From positions 1 through 64,000 of the forward strand of contig JBIQHD010000013.1 in the NCBI GenBank assembly GCA_044508835.1: a DNA stretch of 64,000 nt, read 5' to 3'. Of the stretch, positions 49,494 through 59,577 are shown piece after piece. The notes below the pieces were generated by a model, which was not told the DNA's origin, searched no databases, and saw only the letters and a program-made list of their open reading frames with translations. This DNA comes from JAKFDI01 sp044508835 (lineage in GTDB: Bacteria; Pseudomonadota; Gammaproteobacteria; Burkholderiales; Burkholderiaceae_C). How positions within the stretch are numbered: position 1 is the first letter of the stretch; every line of letters begins with the position of its first letter. The position numbers were made by a program, and so were the translations under genes.

Positions 49494-49608
49494 GCGATCG
49501 AACGACAGGAACGCCACGAAAGCCCGTTCGCACTGAGGCATCGAAGTGCCTCCCGGCGCACATGGGGCTTCGATACCTCAGCCCGAACGGTTCCTGTCGT
49601 TCGATCGC
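49494..49608. terminator. Nested palindrome between convergent genes (bidirectional terminator candidate)
   Basis: Outer arms 49494-49512 (GCGATCGAACGACAGGAAC) and 49590-49608 are perfect reverse complements. Inside them lie two more facing repeats, 49526-49548 (GTTCGCACTGAGGCATCGAA) and 49566-49588 (reverse of GTTCGGGCTGAGGTATCGAA), which are the same family as the repeats flanking the 37-kb element. It fills the gap between the ends of xdhC (49462) and the minus-strand regulator gene (49618). Confidence 0.65.
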
Positions 49609-49617
49609 AAGTGGGTA

Positions 49618-50781
49618 TCAGCCGCCCGCGCCGCCGTCCGCGCGGGCGTGCCACTTGCGGTAGAGCGTGCTGCGGCCGATGCCGAGCATGCGCGCGGCGC
49701 GCGCCATGTTGCCGCCGGCCGCCGCCACGGCCGCGCCGATGGCGGCCAGTTCCTGCTCGCGCAGCGTGGCGGCGCGCGGCGCGGCGGCGGGGCCCTGGAC
49801 CGGTACCTGCACAGGCACCGGCGCCCGGGCGAGCGCCGGCGCATCGAGCGAGACCTTGACGTGCAGCGGCCGCGCCGCCGGCGCGGCGGGCTCGTGCGCC
49901 GCCTCCGCGCCGCGCGACGCCGGCATCGGCACCAGCGCCATCGGCGCATCGCCCGCCCGCCGCGCATGGTCGACCATGCGCGCGAGCGGCACGCCGAAGA
50001 TCATCTCCACCGATTCGCGCCGCAGCGTCAGCGCGTTGCGCCCGAGCAGGTCGAGCGCGCAGCGGTTGGCGCCGAGGATGCGGCCGTCGTCGTCGAGCGC
50101 GATCACGCCCTCCTGCACCGTGCCCAGGCCGGCGGGCTGCGCATGCAGGTGCAGCTTGAGCCGGTGGCGGAAGCGGTCGGCGAACCACTGGTTCTCGATC
50201 AGCCGCGCCGACATGCGCGCCAGCGCCAGCGTGTGCGGGTGGTAGGAGCGGTGGTCGCCGGAGACGTCGATCACGCCGATCATCGAGCCGGCGTGGTCGA
50301 AGATCGGCGCGGCCGAGCAGGTGAGGAAGTGGTTCGCGCGCAGGTAGTGCTCGGCGCCGTGCACCAGCGTCGGCCGCTCGTTCATCAGCGCCGTGCCGAC
50401 CGCGTTGGTGCCCTTGGACGCTTCCGACCACACCGCGCCCGCGGCGAGCGCCACGCGCTGCGCGCGCTCGAGAAAGCCCGCGTCGCCCAGCACCTGCAGC
50501 ACCGTGCCGTGCGAATCGGTGAGGCCGACGATGCTGTGCGTGGGCTCGAGCTGCTCCCACAGCAGCTCGAGCACCGGCATCGCCTGCTCGCACAGGCGGC
50601 GGTTGCGCTCCTGGGCGATGCGCAGGTCCGCGCGTTCGAGCAGCGTGAGGTCGGGCAGCTGCTCGGCGCGCAGCCCGAGGGCGCGGCAGCGTTCGTGCGA
50701 ATCGGCCACGACGTGCGCATGCGCCGCGTCGATCACCGGCGGCGGCTCGGGCTGCGAAGACGGGAGGCGGCGCGTCTGCAT
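49618..50781 (-). CDS. GAF-Fis transcriptional regulator, AcoR-like but lacking the AAA+ domain
   Basis: A 387-residue protein. The N-terminal half is that of AcoR/acetoin-type regulators: a GAF domain with SKGTNAVGTALMNERPTLVHG, AEHYLRANHFLTCSAAPIFD and IGVIDVSGDHRSYHPHTLAL (about residues 120-185). A PAS-like region (GVIALDDDGRILGANRCAL) follows, then a Pro/Ala-rich linker and a Fis-type helix-turn-helix at the end (AAAGGNMARAARMLGIGRST then LYRKWHAR). The AAA+ ATPase domain with Walker A and GAFTGA, normally between, is absent, so it cannot activate sigma-54 polymerase in the usual way. ATG at 50781 chosen; one at 50799 would add six residues. Confidence 0.85.
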   Translation of the reverse strand: MQTRRLPSSQPEPPPVIDAAHAHVVADSHERCRALGLRAEQLPDLTLLERADLRIAQERNRRLCEQAMPVLELLWEQLEPTHSIVGLTDSHGTVLQVLGDAGFLERAQRVALAAGAVWSEASKGTNAVGTALMNERPTLVHGAEHYLRANHFLTCSAAPIFDHAGSMIGVIDVSGDHRSYHPHTLALARMSARLIENQWFADRFRHRLKLHLHAQPAGLGTVQEGVIALDDDGRILGANRCALDLLGRNALTLRRESVEMIFGVPLARMVDHARRAGDAPMALVPMPASRGAEAAHEPAAPAARPLHVKVSLDAPALARAPVPVQVPVQGPAAAPRAATLREQELAAIGAAVAAAGGNMARAARMLGIGRSTLYRKWHARADGGAGG

Positions 50782-50939
50782 CGGGCAAGTGTCGCGCATT
50801 CCGCCCGCATCGCAGGCCCCGGCGGGTTGTGGCGCCGGCGCGGCATCGCGCAAAATCGTGGGTTCTCGCTCTCCGGCGAAGCGGTACGCGCAGGTTGTCT
50901 CGACGCGGCTTCTACACCCCACCGTCCATCGATTCGACC

Positions 50940-53795
50940 GTGAACCGACCTTCCTCACTCGCCGGCGCCGACACGGCCACGCCGCTCGGCCACGAGCTCG
51001 ACCTGATGGCCGCGCGCACGCTCACCGGCTTCGGCGTGGTCGTGGTGACGGTGGCCGCCGGCGCAGTGCTGCTGCTCGAAGGGCTCACGCCGCGCGAACG
51101 CGGCGCGATGCTCGCGGCGCTCGGCCTCACGCTGGCGCTCATCGGCGTGACCTGGTGGCTGACCGCCCGCGGCCGCCCGCGGCTCGCCACCTTCTGGACG
51201 ATGCTGTTGTGCATGGCCGTCAACTGCGCCGTGGCCGTGCTCGCCGGCACCGGCGTGCATGCGCAGTCGTTCGGCGTGTCGGCGCTGATGATCGCGCTGG
51301 CCGGCATCCTGCTCGGGCCGCGCCAGGCCTTCGTGCTGTTCGTGCTGAACCTGGGCGCCGTGGCCGCGCTCTATCACGCCGAGATGGCCGGCTGGGTGGC
51401 CGGCCGCGCCGCCGCGGTCGCGACGCCGGCGGTCAACCGCGTGTACACGCTGGCGGTGGTGATGGCGGTGGGCTTCCTCGCGGCACTGCTGTTCGCCCGC
51501 ACCCACCGCCGCGCGCTCGACCATGCGCGCGCGAGCGAGGCGAGCTTTCGCGAGCTGCTGCGCATCGGCACCGACTGGCTGTGGGAGCAGGACGCGGCGG
51601 GCCGCTTCTCGTACCTGTCGCCCGGCTTCGCCGCGCGCTCGTCGATGCCGCCCGAAGCGCTGATCGGGCGCGCCCTGTGGGAGCTCGACGGCGTGGTCGA
51701 GCCGCCCGAGGGCTGGGGGCCGCTGCGCACGCACGTCGCGCGCGGCCTCGGGCTGCACGACGAGCAGGTGATGGTGCGCCGCGGCGACGGCGCGCTGGTC
51801 GCCTTCCGCCTGAGCAGCGAGCCCGTGCGCGACGCGCGGGGCGAGCTCGTCGGCTGGCGCGGCGTGGGCCGCGACGTGAGCGCGCAGGCGCGGGCCGAGG
51901 CCCGGCGGCGCGAGTCGGAGCAGATCCTCGAGCAGCTGTTCCGCGCCAACCCCGACGGCCTGGTGCTCGGCACGCTGCCCGAGGGGCGCATCGTGCTGAT
52001 GAACGCCAACCTGTCGCGCATGGTCGGCATCGACGAGCGGGACGCAATCGGCCACACCGCGTACTCGCTCGGCTTCTGGGTCGACGAGGCGGCGCGCGCC
52101 GAGCTGTGGCGGCGCATCGAGCGCGACGGCCACGCCGCCAACCTGCCCACGCGCGTGGTCCACCGCGACGGGCACGAGATCCCCGCCATGGTGTCGGCCA
52201 CGCGCTTCGCGCTGAACGGGCGCGACTACATGGTCGCCACCGTGCGCGACACCAGCGAGGTCGAGCGCGTGCGGCTCGAGTCCGAGGTCATCCTGAACCA
52301 TGCGGCGGTCGGCATCGCGCTGGTGCGCGACGGCACGTACCAGCGCGTCAACCCGACCTTCGAACGCCTGTTCGGCCGCGCCGTGGGCAGCCTCGAAGGG
52401 CAGCCCACGCGCGTCATGTTCGACGACGACGAGGCCTACGAGCGGACGCTCGAGGAGGCGCTGCGCATGCAGGCCACGCCGGGCGCCGAGCTCGAGCGGG
52501 GCGTCACGCGGCCCGACGGCAGCGCGGGGCTGCTGCGCCTGCGCATGCAGACCCTCGACCCCGCGCGCCCGGCCGGCGGCCGGCTGTGGATCGCCGAGGA
52601 CGTCACCGAGCGGCGCCGGACCGAGGCGCAGCTCTCGCTCGCCAAGGACGAGGCCGAGGCCGCCAGCCGCGCCAAGAGCGCGTTCCTCGCCACCATGAGC
52701 CACGAGATGCGCACGCCGCTGAACGGCGTCATCGGCATGATCCGCCTCGCGCTCGACGAGCCCGGCGGCCGCCGCGACGAGTACCTGCGCCACGCCGCGC
52801 TGAGCGCGCAGACGCTCGCCGGCATCATCGCCGACGTGCTCGACCTGTCGAAGATCGAGGCCGGCCGGCTGCAGCTGGAAAGCGCCGACTTCGACCTGCA
52901 CGAGCTGCTGCAGCAGCTGTGCGCGGGCAACGAGTCGGTGGCGCGCGAGAAGGGCCTGGCGCTGGCGCTGCACATCGACGACGACGTGCCGCACTACGTC
53001 AACGGCGACGCCGCGCGCGTGCGGCAGATCCTCGTCAACTACCTCGGCAACGCGCTCAAGTTCACCGAGCGCGGGGGCATCGACGTCTCGCTGGCGTGCG
53101 CCGACTCGGGCTGCCTGCGCTTCGCCGTGCGCGACACCGGCATCGGCGTGCCGGCCGAGGTGCAGGCGCGGCTGTTCCTGCCCTTCGCGCAGGGCGACGA
53201 GTCGACCACGCGCCGCTTCGGCGGCACCGGGCTCGGCCTGTCGATCTGCCGCGAGCTTGCCCACCTGATGGGCGGCGAGGTGGGCCTCGCGAGCCGGCCC
53301 GGCGAGGGCAGCACCTTCTGGGCCGAGCTGCCGCTGCCCGCCGCGCGCGCGCCGGCCCTGCCGCGGCGCGGGCCGCGCCAGGCGCCGCTGCCGCTGGCCG
53401 GCTGGCGCGTGCTGGTGGTGGAGGACCACCCCGTGAACATGCTCATCGCGGTGGAGACGCTCAAGCGCTGGGGCGCGCAGGCGGTGGAGGCGGTGGACGG
53501 CCAGGCGGCGCTGCGGGCGGTGGACGAGGCCGCGGCGGCGGGCGGGCGCTTCGACGCCGTGCTGATGGACCTGCACATGCCCGACATCAGCGGCATCGAG
53601 GTCACGCGCCGGCTGCGCCAGCGCTTCGACGCGAAGGCCCTGCCCATCGTCGCGCTGACGGCCGCGGCGCTGCTCTCGGAGCAGCAGCAGGCGCTGGAGG
53701 CCGGCATGAACGACTTCGTCACCAAGCCCATCGACAGCCGCCAGCTGCTCGAGGCCCTGCGGCGCACGCGCCGCCGCGCGTCCGTCAGCGCATGA
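50940..53795 (+). CDS. Hybrid sensor histidine kinase with PAS domains and receiver
   Basis: A 951-residue inner-membrane sensor. Residues about 25-190 hold five or six membrane helices forming an unclassified integral sensor; then three PAS-like domains (about 205-320, 325-450, 455-570). The dimerisation domain has the phospho-accepting His588 in ATMSHEMRTPLNG, the ATPase domain has NALKFT, DTGIGV and GGTGLGLSI, and a C-terminal receiver has Asp877 in LMDLHMPD and the lysine in FVTKPID. The GTG at 50940 is chosen because it begins just before the conserved part; an ATG at 51006 is the alternative. No output regulator is adjacent. The 3' end overlaps the convergent gene by 11 bases. Confidence 0.92.
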   Translation: MNRPSSLAGADTATPLGHELDLMAARTLTGFGVVVVTVAAGAVLLLEGLTPRERGAMLAALGLTLALIGVTWWLTARGRPRLATFWTMLLCMAVNCAVAVLAGTGVHAQSFGVSALMIALAGILLGPRQAFVLFVLNLGAVAALYHAEMAGWVAGRAAAVATPAVNRVYTLAVVMAVGFLAALLFARTHRRALDHARASEASFRELLRIGTDWLWEQDAAGRFSYLSPGFAARSSMPPEALIGRALWELDGVVEPPEGWGPLRTHVARGLGLHDEQVMVRRGDGALVAFRLSSEPVRDARGELVGWRGVGRDVSAQARAEARRRESEQILEQLFRANPDGLVLGTLPEGRIVLMNANLSRMVGIDERDAIGHTAYSLGFWVDEAARAELWRRIERDGHAANLPTRVVHRDGHEIPAMVSATRFALNGRDYMVATVRDTSEVERVRLESEVILNHAAVGIALVRDGTYQRVNPTFERLFGRAVGSLEGQPTRVMFDDDEAYERTLEEALRMQATPGAELERGVTRPDGSAGLLRLRMQTLDPARPAGGRLWIAEDVTERRRTEAQLSLAKDEAEAASRAKSAFLATMSHEMRTPLNGVIGMIRLALDEPGGRRDEYLRHAALSAQTLAGIIADVLDLSKIEAGRLQLESADFDLHELLQQLCAGNESVAREKGLALALHIDDDVPHYVNGDAARVRQILVNYLGNALKFTERGGIDVSLACADSGCLRFAVRDTGIGVPAEVQARLFLPFAQGDESTTRRFGGTGLGLSICRELAHLMGGEVGLASRPGEGSTFWAELPLPAARAPALPRRGPRQAPLPLAGWRVLVVEDHPVNMLIAVETLKRWGAQAVEAVDGQAALRAVDEAAAAGGRFDAVLMDLHMPDISGIEVTRRLRQRFDAKALPIVALTAAALLSEQQQALEAGMNDFVTKPIDSRQLLEALRRTRRRASVSA

Positions 53796-54906
53796 ACCGG
53801 CCGTCGCGGCCGATGATGGACAGGTCCACGTACTCCAGGCCGGTGTGATCCGCCGGCGAGAAGCCGAGGTCCATGCCGCCGAGGTCGACCTTGCCCATGG
53901 TGTTCAGCGCGGCGACGAGCCGTTCGCGCGTCGGCGCGGGGCCGGCGCGCTGCAGGCCCTCGACCAGCACCTTGGCGGCGGCGAAGCCTTCCACCATGGC
54001 GGGCGAGACGCCGTCCAGGCCCTGGGCGGCGGCCAGGTCGACGGCCTCCTTCACCAGCGGCGCGGCCAGCGAGCGCTCGTTCGGGAACACCTGCATGACG
54101 ATGGTGCCGCGCGCGTGCGCGCCCATGAGCGCCGCGAAGCTGCCCGAGGCGTTGTTCGACAGCGTGACGACCTGCGCGCGCGAGCCCGCGGCGCGCAGCG
54201 CGGCGGTGCCGTCGGCCACCGCCTGGGCGGAGCCCACGAAGAGCACGGCCTGCACCTCGGCCGCGACGAGCCTGGCCACGGCCGGGCCGAAGTCCGGCCT
54301 GGCGCGATCGAAGGTCTCGGTCACCGCAGGCTCGCGCTGGATGGCGGCGAAGCCCTTGCGCGCGCCGATGGCGGCGTCCGCGCCGAAGGAGTCGTCCACC
54401 CGCAGCACGGCGATGCGCTGCAGGCCGATGGTGCCGAGGTGGACGATGGCGCGCTCGGCCTCCCGCTGGTACGGCGCGCGCACGTTGAAGACGTACGGGT
54501 TCACCGGCTCGTGGAACACCATGGCGCCGGTGGAGGGCGCGACCAGCGGGATGCGGTGCTGCGCCAGCAGCGGCACGATGGCCTGGGTGTGCGGCGTCGC
54601 CCGCGTGAGGAAGAGGGCGATCGGCTGGTGCTCGCGGATGAGCCGGGCCGCGTTGGCCGCGGCGAGCGCGGGATCGAACTTGTCGTCCATCTGCACCAGG
54701 CGGATCTTCTGGCCGTGCACGCCGCCGCGGCGGTTCACGGCGTCGAGGTAGAGCTTCGCGCCGGCCGACAGGTCGTTGACCGAGGCGGCCACCGGGCCGG
54801 TGAGGCCCGCGGTCTGGCCGACGACGAGGTCCGCCCGCGCGGGCGCGGCCTGCAGCGCCGCGGCGATCAGGAATGCGGCGAGGGCCGCCGGTCGTGCGAT
54901 TCGCAT
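53785..54906 (-). CDS. Periplasmic substrate-binding protein, branched-chain amino acid (LivJ/Peripla_BP_6) type
   Basis: A 373-residue exported binding protein. Signal peptide residues 1-25 end PARA-DL. The mature part follows the type I fold of leucine-binding proteins: VVGQTAGLTGPVAASVNDLSAG, NRRGGVHGQKIRLVQMDDKFDP, VAPSTGAMVFHEPV, AERAIVHLGTIGLQRIAVLRVDDSFG and GKVDLGGMDLGFSPADHTGL. Genes for the permease and ATPase parts are missing here, so it is an orphan receptor that serves a distant transporter or a sensor. It converges on the hybrid kinase gene. Confidence 0.9.
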   Translation of the reverse strand: MRIARPAALAAFLIAAALQAAPARADLVVGQTAGLTGPVAASVNDLSAGAKLYLDAVNRRGGVHGQKIRLVQMDDKFDPALAAANAARLIREHQPIALFLTRATPHTQAIVPLLAQHRIPLVAPSTGAMVFHEPVNPYVFNVRAPYQREAERAIVHLGTIGLQRIAVLRVDDSFGADAAIGARKGFAAIQREPAVTETFDRARPDFGPAVARLVAAEVQAVLFVGSAQAVADGTAALRAAGSRAQVVTLSNNASGSFAALMGAHARGTIVMQVFPNERSLAAPLVKEAVDLAAAQGLDGVSPAMVEGFAAAKVLVEGLQRAGPAPTRERLVAALNTMGKVDLGGMDLGFSPADHTGLEYVDLSIIGRDGRFMR

Positions 54907-55012
54907 GCTGTCTCCCGGGAGGCCGGCGCAGGGGCGCGGGGCGTGGGCGGCACGCCCCGCGCGGGCCCGGCGCGGGCGGTTCTGGTTCTTCTCGTGCGGC
55001 CGCCGGCCGGCG

Positions 55013-55993
55013 TCAGTCCAGCGTCAGGTTCTGCTCGGTGACGACCTTCTTGTAGACCTCGAACTCGGCCCGGGTCTGCGCGGTGAACTCCTCGGGCGAG
55101 TTGCCCACCACCAGCGAGCCGGTGGCGGCGATGCGCTCGCGCACGTCGGGGCGCTGCAGCGTCGTCTTCACGGCCTCCGAGACCTTGGCGACCACCTCCG
55201 GCGGCAGGCCCTTCGGGCCGTGGATGCCGTAGTAGGCCATGCGGTTGACGGGCTCCAGGCCCAGCTCCTTGAACGTCGGCACGTCGGGCAGCGCCTCCAG
55301 GCGCTGCGGCGCGGCGATGGCGATGGCGACCAGCCGCCCGCTCTTGATGAAGGGCAGGGCCGAGGGCAGGTTGTCGAAGATCATGTGCACCTGGCCGGCC
55401 ACCGTGTCGTTGAGCGCCGGGCCGGCGCCCTTGTACGGGATATGCGTGATCTTCGCGCCGGTGAGCGACTTGAACAGCTCCATCTGCAGGTGGCCGATGC
55501 CGCCGGTGCCCGAGCTGGAGAAGGTGTACTTGTTCGGCGCGGCCTTCACCGCGGCGATGAAGCCCTTGTAGTCCTTCGCCGGGAAGCTCGGGTGGACGGC
55601 GATCACGTTCGGCGTCGCCGCGATGTTGATGATGGACGTGAAGTCGGTGAGCGGGTTGTAGGGCGTCTTCGGGTTGATGGCCGGCGCGGAGGCCGTGGTC
55701 GACACGGTCGCGATGCCCAGCGTGTAGCCGTCGGGCGCGGCCTTGGCGATTTCCGCGGCGCCGATCAGCCCGCCCGCGCCGCCGCGGTTGTCGACGATGA
55801 ACATCTGCCCGAACGCCGGCTCGATGTGCGCCGCGAGCACGCGCGCCAGGATGTCGGTCGTGCCGCCGGCGGCGAAGGGCACGATGACGCGCACCGTCTT
55901 GTCGGGGTACGACGACTGGGACCAGGCCGAGGGAAGGGCGGCGGCGGTGGCGCCGGCGGCGATGGCGAGGCGCAGGAACTGGCTGCGTTTCAT
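55013..55993 (-). CDS. Bug-family tricarboxylate-binding receptor (tripartite tricarboxylate transporter type)
   Basis: A 326-residue periplasmic binding protein. The N-terminal signal (residues 1-25, ending SAWSQ) is followed by the typical Bug opening SYPDKTVRVIVPFAAGGTTDI, then DNRGGAGGLIGAAEIAKAAPDGYT, GIGHLQMELFKSLTG, HIPYKGAGPALNDTVAGQV and GPKGLPPEVV. Bug proteins capture carboxylates for TctAB carriers, but hundreds of orphans exist in Burkholderiales, and no tctAB is here. AGGAG lies six bases before the ATG. The upstream region has a sigma-54 promoter and a palindrome and is divergent from a DctB/DctD-like system. Confidence 0.95.
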   Translation of the reverse strand: MKRSQFLRLAIAAGATAAALPSAWSQSSYPDKTVRVIVPFAAGGTTDILARVLAAHIEPAFGQMFIVDNRGGAGGLIGAAEIAKAAPDGYTLGIATVSTTASAPAINPKTPYNPLTDFTSIINIAATPNVIAVHPSFPAKDYKGFIAAVKAAPNKYTFSSSGTGGIGHLQMELFKSLTGAKITHIPYKGAGPALNDTVAGQVHMIFDNLPSALPFIKSGRLVAIAIAAPQRLEALPDVPTFKELGLEPVNRMAYYGIHGPKGLPPEVVAKVSEAVKTTLQRPDVRERIAATGSLVVGNSPEEFTAQTRAEFEVYKKVVTEQNLTLD

Positions 55994-56062
55994 GGTGTCT
56001 CCTGTGAGTGGCTTGTCGGTGCGGCGGCCTTCGGGGGCGAAGGCGGTGCCGCGCCGGTTACC

Positions 56063-56077
56063 GCAACTCGCGTACCA
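56063..56077 (-). promoter_or_regulatory. Sigma-54 promoter for the Bug-type receptor gene
   Basis: On the minus strand TGGTACGCGAGTTGC fits the consensus TGGCACG-N4-TTGC with a single mismatch, GG and GC correctly spaced. The predicted start is about 12 bases downstream, leaving a leader of roughly 58 bases before the ATG at 55993. The divergent neighbour encodes a sigma-54 activator. Confidence 0.75.
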
Positions 56078-56153
56078 CCACGCGCCCGCCGCGCCGCACG
56101 GGCGCCGTGCCGAGGGCGGCGGGCCGCCCGGCGCGGCGCGGCGCGGCAGCGGG

Positions 56154-56173
56154 GATTCCGGCACGCCGGAATC
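56154..56173. promoter_or_regulatory. 20-bp palindrome, candidate enhancer for the DctD-like activator
   Basis: Arms GATTCCGGC (56154-56162) and GCCGGAATC (56165-56173) are perfect reverse complements with two bases between. It lies 77-110 bp upstream of the sigma-54 promoter of the Bug gene, the distance at which enhancer-binding activators bind, and is less GC-dominated than its surroundings. Confidence 0.6.
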
Positions 56174-56320
56174 GGGCCCGCCGGCCGTGCGGAAAACCGC
56201 CGCCGTCCGGGCCGGCGGCGCGGCCGGGTACGCGCTAGTGCGGATGTCGCCGGCGCGGCCCGGGGCCGAAGATGCGGCCCCGCCCCGCTGCCGCGCCGAC
56301 CCCCTCTGCCCGTTCCCCGC

Positions 56321-58203
56321 ATGTCGTACCGCATGCCTCTCGCCGAGAGCCCCCGCCTGGCGGCGGACGCGGCCCCGCCGGCGCGGCGCCGCGCGGCGCG
56401 CGCGCTGCTGCGCTTCGGCGCGGCCGCCGCCGCCTGCGTGCTGCTGGGCGCCTTCGTCTATCGCGCCACCTACGACGCGCACCTCGAGGCCGACAAGCGC
56501 GCCGCGACGCGGCGCGTCGAGTTCTTCGCGCTCAGCCTGGAGGCGCTGCTCGCGCGCAACGAGGCGCTGCCCGGGCTGATCGCGCTCGAAGGCACCGTCG
56601 GCACGCTGCTCGACGCCGACTCGGCCGCGACGCGCGAGGCGGCGAACCGCTACCTCGAGGCCGCGGCGCGCATCGCCGACGTGAGCGCGGCCTACGTGAT
56701 GGACGACGCGGGCCTCACGCTCGCCGCCAGCAACTGGAACCAGGCCGTCACCTTCGTCGGCCAGCGCTATGCGTTCCGGCCGTACTTCCAGGATGCGATC
56801 GACGGCCGCTTCGGCCGCTTCTACGGCATCGGCGCGACGACGGGCGAGGCCGGCTACTTCCTCGCCTCGCGGGTGCGCACGGCCGCCGGCGCAGCGGGCG
56901 TGATCGCGGTGAAGGTGGCGCTCGAGCCCTTCGAGGAAGCGATGCGGCACAGCGGCGAGGCCGTCTTCGTGGCCGACCGCGAGGGCGTGATCCTGCTCAG
57001 CTCGGAGGCCGACTGGAAGTACCGCGTGCTCCAGCCCATGTCCGGCGCGACGCGCGAGCGCCTGAGCGCGACGCGGCAGTACGGCGCGCAGGCCCTGCAC
57101 CCGCTCGTGCCGGGCGTGGCCGTCGGCGCCGACGGCGGCGACGTGAGCCTGTCGCGCGGCGGCGCGCCCGCGCGGTTCTCGATCACCGCCAAGCCGGTGG
57201 GCCGCATCGGCTGGCGCATGGTGATGCTCACCGACCGCGCCGGCGCCCGGGCCGACGCCGCGGTGGCCGGCAGCGCCGCGTCGCTCGGCGCCGCGCTCGT
57301 CGTCGGCCTGTTCATGTACCTGCGCCTGTCGCGGCGGCGGCGCGAGGAGCGGCGGGCGGCGCAGCAGGCGCTGGTCGAGGTGCACGAGAGCCTGGAAGCG
57401 CGCATCGCACGCCGCACGGCCGAGGTCACGGCCGCCAACCGGGCGCTCGAGGACAAGGTGGCGGCGCTCAAGCAGGCCGAGGAGATCCTGCGCCAGACGC
57501 GCGACGGCGCGGTGCAGGCGGGCAAGCTCGCGGTGCTCGGGCAGATGTCGGTCGGCATGAGCCACGAGCTCAACCAGCCGCTCGCCGCGCTGCACACGCT
57601 GTCCGACAACGCGATCCGGCTGCTCGACGCGTCGCGCACCGAGGAGACGAAGGAGAACCTCGCCCTCATCAGCCAGCTCGTCGCGCGCATGGGCCGCATC
57701 GTGCGCCAGCTCAAGGCCTTCGCGCGCAAGGAGCCGGCGGCGCTCGGGCCGGTGGACGTGGCCGAGGCGCTGGAGCACGCGCTGCTGCTCGTCGACTCGA
57801 TGCGGCGCGAGCTGCACGCGCGCGTCGAGGTCGAGCCGCCGCCGGCCGGCCTGCGGGTGCGGGCCGACGCGGTGCGGCTCGAGCAGGTGCTGGTCAACCT
57901 CGTGCGCAACGGCCTGGAGGCGATGGCCGGGCAGGACGCGCCGGTGCTGCGGGTGCGCGCCGTGCGCGAGGGCGAAGGCGAGGGCGCGCGGGTCGCGCTG
58001 TGCATCCGCGACACCGGCCCGGGCATCCCGGCCGAGGTGCAGCCGCGGCTGTTCGAGCCCTTCTTCACCACCAAGCCGGTCGGGCAGGGCCTGGGGCTCG
58101 GGCTCGCGCTGTCGCTGGCGATCGTCGAGGGCTTCGGCGGCCGGCTGGAGGGGCGCAACGCCGACGGCGGCGGCGCGGAGTTCCGCATCATCCTGGAGGC
58201 CGC

Positions 58204-58207
<4 letters not shown>
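56321..58207 (+). CDS. DctB-like sensor histidine kinase
   Basis: A 628-residue inner-membrane kinase. One membrane helix (about residues 29-49) precedes a long periplasmic double-PAS/Cache-type sensor (about 50-305; YVMDDAGLTLAASNWNQAVTF, RYAFRPYFQDAIDG, GATTGEAGYFLASRV), then a second helix (about 310-332) and a coiled coil. The histidine is His415 in VGMSHELNQPLAALHT, and the ATPase motifs are NLVRNGLEAM, DTGPGIP, GQGLGLGLAL. The whole pattern is that of DctB, which senses C4-dicarboxylates. Its stop overlaps the start of the cognate regulator (ATGA). Given the divergent Bug gene, a di- or tricarboxylate signal is likely. Confidence 0.93.
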
Positions 58208-59568
<1,361 letters not shown>

Positions 59569-59577
59569 GCGCGCGGG

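Larger units (their letters stand above)
55994..56320. other. Divergent regulatory region between Bug gene and two-component system
   Basis: This 327-bp gene-free stretch holds a sigma-54 promoter directed at the Bug gene (56063-56077) and a 20-bp palindrome (56154-56173). Further GC-rich inverted repeats such as GGCGGCGGGCCGCC are present but are hard to tell from composition. No promoter for the kinase gene could be identified with confidence. Confidence 0.7.
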
